From: Prosthecobacter debontii | GTDB lineage: Bacteria > Verrucomicrobiota > Verrucomicrobiia > Verrucomicrobiales > Akkermansiaceae | Length of the DNA: 64,000 nucleotides | Direction: 5' to 3' | Assembly (NCBI GenBank): GCA_945862245.1 | Contig: CAMAXN010000001.1 | Location: 118,753-182,752 of the forward strand | Part shown: positions 1 through 9,620 of the stretch, piece after piece | How positions within the stretch are numbered: position 1 is the stretch's first letter | Layout of the letters: the number at the start of each line of letters is the position of its first letter | Notes under the pieces: model-generated | What the model was told of the DNA's origin: nothing | The model's database searches: none | The model's input: the letters and a program-made list of their open reading frames with translations, nothing else | Program-made: the position numbers and the translations under genes

Positions 1-783
1 GAGTTCAGTTGTCTCGGCGTCGTCACAAAGTATTTGATCCACTTCCTCTGTGAGGAAATCGCGAGCGGTGCGCTCAATAAGGTTTGGCTCTTGGAAGACG
101 CAGCAGGGTGCGGGATTGTTCGCACGTCGCTGGTCGATGGTGTCCCACTGTTCTAGAAGCATAGCGAGATCGCGTACGAAGTGGCGGGCGCGGGTGCCTT
201 GAGCAACGGTGCGCATGATGATACCCATACCCTCGGGGACGGATAGCTTCTGAACGATGTGGCGGAGGCGTAAGCGTTCCTTGGGATCCTCAATCTTACG
301 GGAAATGCCAAACTGTTCAGTCAAAGGCATCAGAACGAGGTAGCGCCCGGCGAGGGAGATGTTCGTTGTAACGCGCGGCCCCTTGGTACCGATTGGTCCC
401 TTGGAAACCTGGATCATGATTTCCGAGCCGATCGGGTAGATGTCCGGGATGTCTTTCGAGCTGATTTTTTTCTGGGTCTTTTTCTTGCCCTCGCGCTCGA
501 TCTCCTCGAGGCCGCCGTCGAGAGCCGCGGGAATAGCATCCCAAAAGTGGAGGAACGCGTTCTTATCGAGGCCGATATCGACGAACATGGCCTTGAGTCC
601 CTGTTCGACGTTTTTAACTCGGCCCTTGAAGATGCCGCCGACAATATTTTGGTCTCCCTCTCGCTCTACGGTATATTCCTCAAGGATCCCGTCCTCGAGA
701 AGGGCTACTCGGCGCTCGAGTTTCTCGACGTTCACGATGATGGAGTTGCCTTGCGATGGATCGGCGGAGCCAATCCCTAACAT
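1..783 (-). CDS. rng: Ribonuclease G/E family endoribonuclease (N-terminal part, runs off window)
   Basis: This minus-strand frame is open from an ATG at 781-783 to the left edge, about 261 codons. It is missing from the ORF track because its stop lies outside the window. The N-terminus (NSIIVNVEKLERRVALLEDG) and the following S1-like segment (GGIFKGRVKNVEQGLKAMFVDIG, residues about 50-75) are characteristic of RNase G/E. The stretch around PRVTTNISLAGRYLVLMP matches the conserved region after the S1 domain. The enzyme cuts single-stranded AU-rich RNA and matures 16S rRNA 5' ends. It is the last visible gene of the mreBCD-mrdA cluster, a common neighbourhood for rng. The catalytic Asp residues and zinc-link are outside the window, so G versus E cannot be settled. 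Confidence 0.9.
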   Translation of the reverse strand, partial: MLGIGSADPSQGNSIIVNVEKLERRVALLEDGILEEYTVEREGDQNIVGGIFKGRVKNVEQGLKAMFVDIGLDKNAFLHFWDAIPAALDGGLEEIEREGKKKTQKKISSKDIPDIYPIGSEIMIQVSKGPIGTKGPRVTTNISLAGRYLVLMPLTEQFGISRKIEDPKERLRLRHIVQKLSVPEGMGIIMRTVAQGTRARHFVRDLAMLLEQWDTIDQRRANNPAPCCVFQEPNLIERTARDFLTEEVDQILCDDAETTEL

Positions 784-861
784 TCTTTTGATTTTTTGGA
801 TCACGTTACGGTGTGTTTGTTGAAATTTAACGGTTGGTTTTGTATTTGCCAAAAACGTGGC

Positions 862-3051
862 TCACTCCGTGATAGGAATAGCACGAGGGATGACTCTTCC
901 TTCGCGGTCGGTTTCGAGCGTTATGGTGGGTTTTGGAGAGATAATGGTGGGCGTGACGCCGATGGGTGTTTTGGGAAGTACTTCGCCGACTTCGTCGCCG
1001 GTTTCGCCGATTTCTTCGTCGGGTTTGGCGGATGTTGTTTCACCGCCGGCAATTTCGGATGCCTCAATGGCGGCGAGGACATCCTTGAGCGGCTCGATGG
1101 CCTCGATGGTTGTGAGGTGCCCCTTGTATTCGGTCTGCGGCTTCAGAGGCAGAAGCATGCCCTTTTCCTTGGCGAAAAGCCCGGTATAAATCGTATTTAC
1201 AAGCGGCCCGCAGACAGCACCGCCGGAGCTGGAGGCTTGGACGAGGATTACGACGGCATACCGCGGCGCATCAAAAGGCGCGTAGGAAATCATCCAAGAA
1301 TTGTTCGATTTCTTACCATTGTCTGTGGTTTGCGTGGTACCTGTTTTTGCAGCGATGATGAACTCCTCCATGCGCGCTTTACCCGCAGTGCCTCCCGCTT
1401 CGTTAACGGCTTTCCTCATACCTTCTTGGATCATCTTTAGGTCGGATTCTTTGACGCCGGACTGCAGCAGGTCGACCTTTAGAACCGGGGTGTTGGGGAC
1501 GAGTACGCTGCCATCCTCAGCGGTGACCTTTTGCACGACGCGGGGTTGGTAAAACTTTCCGCCGTTGGCGATGGTCACGGTCATGGCAGCCATCTGGACG
1601 GGCGTGGCGAGCATATCGCCCTGTCCGATCGACATCATGGCGGTCAAGGCGGGGGTCATCACTGCACCCGGGCGGGCGGCACGCCATGAGCGAGAGCCGG
1701 GCAGGATGCCAGAATCCTCGTTGGGCAGTTCTATCCCTGTTTTTTTGCCGAAGCCGACGAGAGAGCAGCCATCGACCATTGCCTTCCAGCCCATCGTGTT
1801 GGCCATTTTGTTAAAATACGGGTTACAGGAGACTTGGATAGCGTTGGTCAGACGGAGTGAGCCGTGGCTACCGCCGTTCTTGTTGTAGATCCAGCAGCCT
1901 ATTTTATGGTTTCCAAAGGGGACGAAGCCATCACAAGTAAATGTGCGACCCGCGATGCCATGGACTGCGCCGGCGAGGGCAGTTGCGACTTTCATGGTGG
2001 AGCCCGGTTCGAAGGAGGCGATAGCGCGGTTGGTAAAAGGGGAGAGCTGTGGATTGGAACCATACTCGATGAATTTCTCTCTAGAGATGGAGGGGATGAA
2101 GGCATTTGGATCGTAATCCGGGATGGATGCCATAGCGAGCACCTCGCCGGTGTTTACGTCCATCACCACCCCAGCAGCGCGACCGGCGCGGCGGAGAGTG
2201 TTTTCCAAAAGGAACTGGACGCGGGCGTCGATGGATAGCTGGACGCGCGCGCCGGTGCCGGGCTTTGTGAGATCGAGCATACCGATGTTACGGCCTTTTT
2301 CATCCTTGAGAATGGTTTTGCGACCTTCGGGGCCACGCAGGTGCTGGTCCATGGTGGCCTCGATACCGGCGATACCTTTTTCCTCACCGATATAGTGGTC
2401 GAAGGCGAGCTTATCGGCAGAGGAAATATCGCCTTTACCCCACTGCTTCAGATAACCGAGAATGTGGGAGGCGAGGGTGCCGTAGGCGTATTGACGTTGT
2501 GGACGTATGCCGAGAGTAACACCGGGGAACTCGAGGTTGCGCTCCGCTAGGCGGGCGAAATCCTCGTAGGTGAGATCCACGCGGTAGGTGAAAGGGACAA
2601 GACCGCTGTGTGTGATGTAATGGGTGCGCAGATCGGCGGCGTTGTAGTTTTTGGCAAGGCCTAGCTCTTCGAGCGGCTTGATGGTCCATTCATTAACAAT
2701 AGCGACGATGTCTTTCTCTTTTTTAGGGCGGGGAAGGCCGCCTTGCATGGTGAGGCGGTCGAGGGTGGGCATCTCCTCGTTTTGGAGACGGTATGCCTGC
2801 GCGATTTCCTCGAGGTTGAAGGAGATGACGTAGTTGCGCAGGTTGCGGGCGAGGGGGATACCGTTGCGGTCGGTGATCTCGCCGCGTATGCCGGGCTCGC
2901 GGATGGTGACGGTGCGGTTGCCAGGGACGAGCGCTTGAAACTCCTCCTGGCGCTCGATCTGGAATTCATGGATTCGCGACAACAGGGTGCCGAAGCCAAC
3001 AAGAACGAAGGCAGTTAGCAAGTAGAGTCGAAGTCGGTAGCGGGGTTCCAC
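862..3051 (-). CDS. mrdA: Penicillin-binding protein 2 (elongasome transpeptidase)
   Basis: 729-residue class B PBP that cross-links peptidoglycan during side-wall growth, acting in the periplasm from one N-terminal anchor (residues about 8-27). The dimerisation domain follows (IRGEITDRNGIPLARN around 55-70). The transpeptidase domain has all three motifs: STMK with catalytic Ser351, SCN at 408-410 and KTGT at 569-572. The C-terminal ~75 residues are acidic and Thr/Pro-rich and lie beyond the usual domain. It starts 3 nt after the mreD stop, so it is translated with mreBCD. The mre neighbourhood argues for PBP2 rather than FtsI; a separate ftsI is present at 17.1 kb. Confidence 0.95.
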   Translation of the reverse strand: MEPRYRLRLYLLTAFVLVGFGTLLSRIHEFQIERQEEFQALVPGNRTVTIREPGIRGEITDRNGIPLARNLRNYVISFNLEEIAQAYRLQNEEMPTLDRLTMQGGLPRPKKEKDIVAIVNEWTIKPLEELGLAKNYNAADLRTHYITHSGLVPFTYRVDLTYEDFARLAERNLEFPGVTLGIRPQRQYAYGTLASHILGYLKQWGKGDISSADKLAFDHYIGEEKGIAGIEATMDQHLRGPEGRKTILKDEKGRNIGMLDLTKPGTGARVQLSIDARVQFLLENTLRRAGRAAGVVMDVNTGEVLAMASIPDYDPNAFIPSISREKFIEYGSNPQLSPFTNRAIASFEPGSTMKVATALAGAVHGIAGRTFTCDGFVPFGNHKIGCWIYNKNGGSHGSLRLTNAIQVSCNPYFNKMANTMGWKAMVDGCSLVGFGKKTGIELPNEDSGILPGSRSWRAARPGAVMTPALTAMMSIGQGDMLATPVQMAAMTVTIANGGKFYQPRVVQKVTAEDGSVLVPNTPVLKVDLLQSGVKESDLKMIQEGMRKAVNEAGGTAGKARMEEFIIAAKTGTTQTTDNGKKSNNSWMISYAPFDAPRYAVVILVQASSSGGAVCGPLVNTIYTGLFAKEKGMLLPLKPQTEYKGHLTTIEAIEPLKDVLAAIEASEIAGGETTSAKPDEEIGETGDEVGEVLPKTPIGVTPTIISPKPTITLETDREGRVIPRAIPITE

Positions 3052-3054
3052 GGT

Positions 3055-3639
3055 TTAGAAGGATCGGCGTTTGTTTTTTCCTGCTTCCGGATAAAGGGAG
3101 TGATCGAAGAGCAGGGCAAGGCGGTAGAGTAGCCAAAAGACGAAGGGTGAAAATAGCATAGTAAGCAGTGCGGTGAAGGTCATAAGGCGCATGATCGAGC
3201 GACTCATGACAATATCCCCGCGCACGAAGGAGATAAGCGCGTAATCGGCGGCGAGGTAGAGGAAAGTGGCAACACCAGTGAGGAGCGCAGAGAATTGCCA
3301 TTTACCTGCCCTGAATAAAGGACTGAGTCCTTGCATCAGGAAACCCATGCCTGTGAAAAGCAGGATCGAGTATCCGAAGCGCAACGATTCGGTGGGATTC
3401 GTATAAACCTCAGGATCGGCCACGATGGTTGCAAGTGAGCAGTGGGCGTCCCAAAGTATGCCGCCTATGAAAGCGAGCAGAAGCATGGTAGGGGTCGCCA
3501 CGGAGACGGCGGCGCAGAGAAACACGAGGTGAACGATCAGGAAGCGGGCGTGGCTAAGCCCCGTGAATGCGGGAACAAACTGCTGCACCAAGAAGGCGAT
3601 GAGCAGAAGGAAAACGGCGCTGAGATTGAATCGTAGCAA
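3055..3639 (-). CDS. mreD: Rod shape-determining protein MreD
   Basis: 194-residue polytopic membrane protein with about five hydrophobic segments (LSAVFLLLIAFLVQQFVPAF at the N-terminus, LLTMLFSPFVFWLLYRLALL near the C-terminus). MreD sequences are poorly conserved; the call rests on size, hydropathy and position between mreC and mrdA. It is thought to bridge MreC and the PBP2/RodA synthase in the inner membrane. The spacing is 11 nt from mreC and 3 nt to mrdA, fitting an operon. The basic tail (GKNKRRSF) is likely cytoplasmic. Confidence 0.85.
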   Translation of the reverse strand: MLRFNLSAVFLLLIAFLVQQFVPAFTGLSHARFLIVHLVFLCAAVSVATPTMLLLAFIGGILWDAHCSLATIVADPEVYTNPTESLRFGYSILLFTGMGFLMQGLSPLFRAGKWQFSALLTGVATFLYLAADYALISFVRGDIVMSRSIMRLMTFTALLTMLFSPFVFWLLYRLALLFDHSLYPEAGKNKRRSF

Positions 3640-3650
3640 GGTGGGGAGAT

Positions 3651-4457
3651 TTAGTGTTTTTCAGATAGTACTACGAACACCGTAACCAAGTCGTTCAGAT
3701 CGACTGCAGGTCTGACCAAGGCTTCGGAATCGAGGGAGCCTCTCTCAACTGAGGTGATGGTTCCTACGAGTATGTTAGGCTGGAAAATCCCGCCACGTCC
3801 TGTGGTGAACACGCGTTGGCCGGGTTGCAAGGAAGCGTTCTTGGAAAGAAAGCGGAGGCGGAGGGTGGGGTTGTTATCGAAGTCACCCCGCTGGCCGCTG
3901 AGGATGCCCACTTCCGGCGATCCCTCGATGCGTACGGAGACCTGGCATTTCTCATCAGTAATGAGCAGAATCGAGGATCGATTTTTGAGAGGGCGGTCGA
4001 TTAGCCCTACAAGGCCGTCGTTGGAAAGGACGGAGAGCTGGATGCCGATGCCGCGATCCTCGCCCGCGTCGATCTCCGCCGTTTGCCACCAAGTAGTAGG
4101 ATGGCGGCGGATGATGTTCGCCGCAACGACATCGAACTCCGTGATTTTTTTGAAATTGAGCGCGTGGCGCAGTTCGGCGTTCTCGCGCTCCAGTTCCTTG
4201 AATCGGGACTCTATGATGCGGAGCCTGCCGATCTCGCCGCGAATAGTTGAGAGCTCTGCTTCCAGTTTTTTAGAATGCTTCGTTTCGCGCAACAGATTGC
4301 GGGTTTTCGTTTCCAGTGCGGAGCCGGACCTCAGTGTGGGTGAAATGGCCTTGAAATACGCGACTTGAATCTCCCGTACGACCCGCTCACTGCGCGTGAG
4401 CGCCCATGTAGTTCCGGCGAGGAAGAGAAGCAATGCGATGAGGTTGAGCGGTTTCAT
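3651..4457 (-). CDS. mreC: Rod shape-determining protein MreC
   Basis: 268-residue bitopic protein. One N-terminal membrane helix (LIALLLFLAGTTWAL, residues 6-20) is followed by a coiled coil at about 60-100 rich in Glu/Lys/Leu, then the beta-rich periplasmic domain with the typical glycine-containing strands (VLSNDGLVGLID, RVFTTGRGGIFQPNILVGTI). MreC is a periplasmic scaffold that activates PBP2 and links it to MreB filaments. It lies between mreB (36 nt upstream) and mreD. Length is near normal. Confidence 0.92.
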   Translation of the reverse strand: MKPLNLIALLLFLAGTTWALTRSERVVREIQVAYFKAISPTLRSGSALETKTRNLLRETKHSKKLEAELSTIRGEIGRLRIIESRFKELERENAELRHALNFKKITEFDVVAANIIRRHPTTWWQTAEIDAGEDRGIGIQLSVLSNDGLVGLIDRPLKNRSSILLITDEKCQVSVRIEGSPEVGILSGQRGDFDNNPTLRLRFLSKNASLQPGQRVFTTGRGGIFQPNILVGTITSVERGSLDSEALVRPAVDLNDLVTVFVVLSEKH

Positions 4458-4493
4458 GGCCGTTGGATTCTCCGGTCAGCGGAGTTCCGGGGC

Positions 4494-5543
<1,050 letters not shown>

Positions 5544-5619
5544 TTAAAAATGAAACTGTTGGGCGTGTGATCTAATAGGCCTGAATGAGAAAAGTGTCGA
5601 AGTTGTCGGTAGACCAATT

Positions 5620-5661
5620 CGGCCTTTCTGGTTTCCGCAAACGCGGTCTTTGATGAGGCCG
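5620..5661. other. Nested inverted repeat in the mreB upstream region
   Basis: CGGCCT at 5620-5625 pairs with AGGCCG at 5656-5661, and the loop contains a second stem, CCGC-AAAC-GCGG (5635-5646). It lies in the ~300-nt gap between the metallophosphoesterase stop and the mreB start, both on the minus strand. It could be a structured mreB leader or part of termination for the upstream gene. There is no clear U-run after it. Nothing else recognisable was seen in 5523-5820. Confidence 0.3.
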
Positions 5662-5820
5662 CAAGTATTACCGAACGGGTAGGGAATTAGACTTGGGATC
5701 ACTCGCTAATGCGTCAAGTAGGAAAGAGAGTTCCACGTAATTGATTCAAATGTTCCACGAGCGGCGCAGCTTTCGATACGGCGGCCAATGCGGGGTGAGG
5801 TATTTCCAGTGTAATCCGGA

Positions 5821-6543
5821 TTACCTACCCTCCGCAAGTCGCTCTGCGAGTGCCTTAGGGAGCCCGGCTTCGATGATCTTGGCTTGAGTTTTGGCGATAT
5901 CGTAATCGACGCGTCGGAAGACGACAAGATTGTTCTCCGGGTCGTAGATGGCGTAGCAGGCACGCGGATCCCCGTCACGTGGTTGGCCTACCGAACCTAT
6001 GTTGATGAAATATTTCGCGCTCGGCTCGATGACGACGGCATCGGCGGGGATTTGGCGAACTTTTTCAGATTTTATATATACCCGGGGAACGTGGGTGTGT
6101 CCGTGAAAGCAGAGCTGTGTGAACTGGTAGGAGAAGTTCGATATCGCGTCGAAACGGTTGGTTACATAGTTCCAATTGACGGGTTGGTCGAGGGTGCTAT
6201 GGACGATCGTATAGTCGGAGACTTGGCGAACCATTCGCAGGCGCTTGAGCCAGAGTCGCTGGTCTTCATCGAGTTGGTTGCGAGTCCATTGTAGGGCGGT
6301 AGCGGCAACAGGGTTCATGTTTTCGAGAGAATGATCCTCAGATGCGTCTTGATCATGGTTTCCCTTGACGGTAGGGCAGCCTATATCGCGTATCATATTT
6401 AGGCAGGTGACGGGGTCGGCGTTGTAACCAACGACATCACCTAGGCATGCATAATCCGTCACACCTTGGGTCGTGGCATCGGCGAGCACAGCTTCGAGAG
6501 CCTCAAGATTGGCATGGATGTCACCTAATAGAGCTGTCCGCAT
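5821..6543 (-). CDS. Calcineurin-like metallophosphoesterase (YfcE/MJ0912-type)
   Basis: 240 residues carrying the complete dimetal phosphoesterase signature: GDIHAN at the N-terminus, GDVVGYNADP, GNHDQ near residue 63, a histidine in IVHSTLD, and GHTHVP near residue 145. The compact size and the order of motifs match the family with a C-terminal beta-hairpin lacking extra domains. Substrates in this family range from phosphodiesters and cyclic nucleotides to diadenosine polyphosphates, and nothing here selects one. It is monocistronic or cotranscribed toward mreB. The next gene is divergent. Confidence 0.85.
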   Translation of the reverse strand: MRTALLGDIHANLEALEAVLADATTQGVTDYACLGDVVGYNADPVTCLNMIRDIGCPTVKGNHDQDASEDHSLENMNPVAATALQWTRNQLDEDQRLWLKRLRMVRQVSDYTIVHSTLDQPVNWNYVTNRFDAISNFSYQFTQLCFHGHTHVPRVYIKSEKVRQIPADAVVIEPSAKYFINIGSVGQPRDGDPRACYAIYDPENNLVVFRRVDYDIAKTQAKIIEAGLPKALAERLAEGR

Positions 6544-6586
6544 GGAGGCAGGAGGAATGAGGGGAAAGATTTGTCTGCTGGTGTGA

Positions 6587-6886
6587 ATGTGTCGAGAAGA
6601 ATTGGCTACCGGTTATTTTATCCGCAACATCCTTGCACCAAACGCCGCCATCGAGCCCGGTTACTGCATCCTCCGCGTCACTCTCAAGGACGGCTCGCTC
6701 CTCGATGCCTTTTTCGTCAGCGAGGACTGGGGGCCTCTTAGCAACGATGACCGATTAAATCGCAGTTTCATATGGGGATGGTTCTCAGATCTGATGAATC
6801 TGCCAGTAAATCTACCAGCTTCGGAAACTTATGACAGATCGCACATAATACGTAAATTTTTTGATGGATATATCGTACTAATGTAG
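6587..6886 (+). pseudogene. Remnant of a PVC-type haem-binding (c-type cytochrome) domain protein
   Basis: 99-codon ORF. Residues 10-46 (YFIRNILAPNAAIEPGY, then LRVTLKDGSLLDAFFVSED) strongly resemble the segment preceding the CxxCH haem site in the putative haem-binding domain (TIGR02603) found at the C-terminus of many planctomycete and verrucomicrobial membrane-bound dehydrogenases. There is no CxxCH, no dehydrogenase domain and no signal peptide here, and after residue 48 the sequence no longer resembles the family. I read it as a decayed fragment of a much larger gene. It could still be translated, but there is no sign of function. Confidence 0.5.
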
Positions 6887-6971
6887 TTAACCACACCATT
6901 CTGAGCGGTTTGCATTCTGTGCCGAGAAGTTCTAGATCAATGGGAAAAATTTCCCTATTGTGCGGCAGCCC

Positions 6972-8075
6972 ATGAATCTCCGGGAACTCGGCTGGACCAC
7001 TGAACTTGAAACCTTTTTCGCGCCCTATCGCGAAAAAGGTTGGGTTGCCGCGCGCCTGATTCGCGAGACTTCAATCAATTTTTCCGCCTTGCTCGATGGC
7101 GGGGAGGAGATTCACTGTATCCTCTGCGGACGGCTTTGGAATGCGGCGGTTGTGGATTCCGATCTGCCTGCCGTGGGGGATTGGGTCGCGATCGAAGAAG
7201 GTGACGATGACAACCCGCACGTGATCCGCGCACAGCTGCCGCGTCGGACAGTGTTTTCTCGAAAAATGCCGGGCAACAGCAGTCAGGCGCAGGTGATCGG
7301 GGCGAACATTGATGTCGTCACCGTGGTCACAGATGCAGGATCTGACTACAACCTCCGGCGCATGGAGCGGTATTTCACACTGATCCACCTCAGTGGGGCG
7401 AAGCCGGTGGTGCTGCTGAACAAGTCCGACCTTTTCACCAAGCTGGAACTAAAAAGCGCTGCCGCAGAAATCTCCGCACTGTGCCCGGACGCCTCCGTTC
7501 ACATCACCTCGGCGCTGAAGGGGGAGGGTCTCAAGGCGATCCGCTCCCATCTCGCGCCGGGAGTTACGATGTGCATCGTAGGTTCCAGCGGGGTCGGGAA
7601 ATCCACCCTCGTCAATCAACTTTACGGCGAGGAATGGCAATGGGTCAGTGAGGTGAATGAAACCACCGGTAAAGGCCGCCACACTACTACTTGCCGCGAG
7701 TTGGTGCTGCTCCATAGCGGCGGGATGCTTATCGACAACCCCGGGATGCGCGAGATCCAGATGTGGACGGACGAGTTCACCCTGCGCGGCAGTTTTGAGG
7801 ATATCGCGGCGCTCACTGCAGAGTGCAAGTATTCGGATTGCAGCCATGTGAACGACGCGGGCTGCGCAATCCGCGCCGCGGTGGAGAAAGGCGAGCTTGA
7901 TCCTGCCCGCTACGAATCTTTCCTGAACCTAGAAACCGAGATCGAGGCGCTGCGCAAACGCGCTAAAAAACGTCAGATGGCCACTGAGCGCTGGCACAAG
8001 CGCAACCATCGTGTAAAGGCGCGCAACCTAGACGACCGGATTCAACTAGAAAAAGACGAACGTGGTGAAACATAG
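6972..8075 (+). CDS. rsgA: Ribosome small subunit-dependent GTPase A (30S maturation)
   Basis: Circularly permuted GTPase that checks late 30S assembly. Numbering from the GTG at 6960, an OB-like N-terminal domain is followed by G4 NKSD (154-157), then G1 GSSGVGKST (208-216), then G3 DNPGMRE (259-265): the permuted G4-G1-G3 order is diagnostic. The C-terminal zinc site is intact (C289, C294, H296, C302). The basic tail fits rRNA contact. I prefer the ATG at 6972 because MNLRELGW is the usual style of start; the GTG at 6960 adds four residues. The stop overlaps the next ORF. Confidence 0.93.
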   Translation: MNLRELGWTTELETFFAPYREKGWVAARLIRETSINFSALLDGGEEIHCILCGRLWNAAVVDSDLPAVGDWVAIEEGDDDNPHVIRAQLPRRTVFSRKMPGNSSQAQVIGANIDVVTVVTDAGSDYNLRRMERYFTLIHLSGAKPVVLLNKSDLFTKLELKSAAAEISALCPDASVHITSALKGEGLKAIRSHLAPGVTMCIVGSSGVGKSTLVNQLYGEEWQWVSEVNETTGKGRHTTTCRELVLLHSGGMLIDNPGMREIQMWTDEFTLRGSFEDIAALTAECKYSDCSHVNDAGCAIRAAVEKGELDPARYESFLNLETEIEALRKRAKKRQMATERWHKRNHRVKARNLDDRIQLEKDERGET

Positions 8076-8496
8076 GACAAATAATGCATCCATCCTGTTC
8101 TGCGTAGCCGCCGCATGCCTTCCCGCCGCCGCGCAACTGGAGAGGGTTCTCAAACAGGCCGGTGCAACTCAGACTGCAGAGGTAGCGACAAAAGAGGCTC
8201 CCCATTTAGGCGGCCAGCTAATGAAATGCAAAGCGGAGGCGGAGGCAGACCTAGAGCGTGTCGAACGCCTTGCCGAATTCGGTGAAATTCCCGAAGGTAT
8301 TAATTCCAGCGACATTTCCCAGCGCCGCAGGATTTATGACCAGAATCTTTTTGCCGTTGCAAGCCATCTAATCATTCTGGATGATACAGTAATCCCTACA
8401 AAATTACTCGAAGGCTTGGAGGCCCTAAAAATGGATGTTTCTTCGCGGAACAGCGGATCGACCCAGCAAAACTCGGGCAAACAGAAGGTTCCGTGA
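8062..8496 (+). CDS. Small putative secreted protein, function unknown
   Basis: Up to 144 residues from GTG codons at 8062/8065, overlapping the rsgA end, with a stop that overlaps the miaA start (TGATG). A short hydrophobic stretch (ILFCVAAACLPAAAQ) looks like a signal peptide with cleavage near AAAQ. The mature part is mostly charged helix (KAEAEADLERVERLAEFG), ending in a Ser/Gln-rich tail. I recognise no family. It may be the truncated N-terminus of a larger envelope protein. Tight packing between rsgA and miaA suggests cotranscription. Confidence 0.5.
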   Translation: MVKHRTNNASILFCVAAACLPAAAQLERVLKQAGATQTAEVATKEAPHLGGQLMKCKAEAEADLERVERLAEFGEIPEGINSSDISQRRRIYDQNLFAVASHLIILDDTVIPTKLLEGLEALKMDVSSRNSGSTQQNSGKQKVP

Positions 8497-9341
8497 TGGC
8501 AACGGTTTATGTCTGCGGCGCAACGGCGGTGGGAAAAACTTCACACGCACTGGATCTTGCCCGCGGAGCCGCCGGCGAGATTGTGAACGGCGACGCCTTC
8601 CAGCTTTTCCGCGGCATCGAGATTCTCAGCGCCGCGCCCTCCGCGGAGGAGATGGCCGCCGCGCCGCACCACCTTTTCGGTGTCCTCGGGCTAGAGGAAA
8701 GCTGCGACGCAGGCCGCTACTCGGAGATGGTGGGGAAAGTGATTTCGGATATACACTCGCGCGGAAAAACTGCGGTTGTAGTAGGTGGTTCCGGCCTTTA
8801 CTTAAAGTTTCTCACACACGGGCCATCGCCTTTGCCGCGCGGTGACAGGGTGCTGCGCGATGAGCTTGATGCAAGGTCGCTGGAGGAGCTTTTCGCGGAG
8901 TTGGAGAAGCTCGATCCCGCAGAGGCCGCCAAAGTTGACAGGAACAATCCACGCTACGTATCGCGTGCGCTGGAGATCTGTCTACTGAGCGGAAAAAAAG
9001 TTTCAGAACTACGCGACGGTTGGGAGCAAAAGACCCGCAGTCTAGAATCGAAGCTGAACGGTGTCTGGCTTATCCGCAGCCGCGAGGATCTTCACCGCCG
9101 CATCGCGTTAAGGACGGAGAAAATGCTAGCTGATGGTGCCGTCAAGGAAGTCGCAGCGCTGCAGGGCGTATCCGGAAGCTGGGACAAGGCCATCGGTGTG
9201 AAGGAGATACGCCGTTTGATAGCCGGCGAGATCGACCGAGCGGAATGCACCGAACTCATCATCGCCGCCACGCGCCAATACGCGAAGCGTCAGGAAACAT
9301 GGTTCCGCAGGGAGAAGTGGTTGAAGCGGGTGGAGCTTTGA
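8496..9341 (+). CDS. miaA: tRNA dimethylallyltransferase
   Basis: About 281 residues. It transfers a dimethylallyl group from DMAPP to A37 of tRNAs reading UNN codons. Seen: the P-loop GATAVGKT at the N-terminus, NGDAFQLFRGIEILSAAPS (the DSxQvY-type region, here with Phe in place of the usual Tyr), VVVGGSGLYLKFL near residue 90, and the C-terminal REDLHRRIALRTEKML/ATRQYAKRQETWFRR segments. The ATG at 8496 overlaps the previous stop. Length is slightly short of E. coli MiaA but complete. A dispersed hairpin repeat begins directly after the stop. Confidence 0.93.
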   Translation: MATVYVCGATAVGKTSHALDLARGAAGEIVNGDAFQLFRGIEILSAAPSAEEMAAAPHHLFGVLGLEESCDAGRYSEMVGKVISDIHSRGKTAVVVGGSGLYLKFLTHGPSPLPRGDRVLRDELDARSLEELFAELEKLDPAEAAKVDRNNPRYVSRALEICLLSGKKVSELRDGWEQKTRSLESKLNGVWLIRSREDLHRRIALRTEKMLADGAVKEVAALQGVSGSWDKAIGVKEIRRLIAGEIDRAECTELIIAATRQYAKRQETWFRREKWLKRVEL

Positions 9342-9352
9342 ATTTTGGATGG

Positions 9353-9512
9353 GGAGCACACGCGCCTTCGCGTGTCGCGGAGTGCGCCCTCGCTCTCCGC
9401 TGGCTGGAAAGATCCTGTGCGCCGTGAAGCCGAAAAAGCCCGCCCTATTTCCAGCCAAGTTTCGGGCGAGAATGCCTATATCAACACACGAGAGTGCAGC
9501 CGTCTCTGAGGC
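9353..9512. repeat. Dispersed hairpin repeat pair, copy 1
   Basis: The intergenic region between miaA and the hemX-like gene contains the stem ACACGCG-CCTT-CGCGTGT, then GCGGAG...CTCCGC, ending in GGAAAGATCCTGTGCG. A second unit lies in inverted orientation (AGCCCGCCCTATTTCCAGCC onward). Copy 2 at 30702-30872 has the same parts, including a GCCCTCGC-type loop, but with different stem sequences. This is a non-coding repeat family of ~70-nt units in head-to-head pairs. Confidence 0.6.
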
Positions 9513-9620
9513 TTTGGCATGAATTTGTGTCCACCCTGTTATTTTTGTTTCTCCCGCGGAAAGCCGTAATTCATTGGACACCGACATCAGAAGACATCCG
9601 CCACCACCCTCCGCGCTTGC

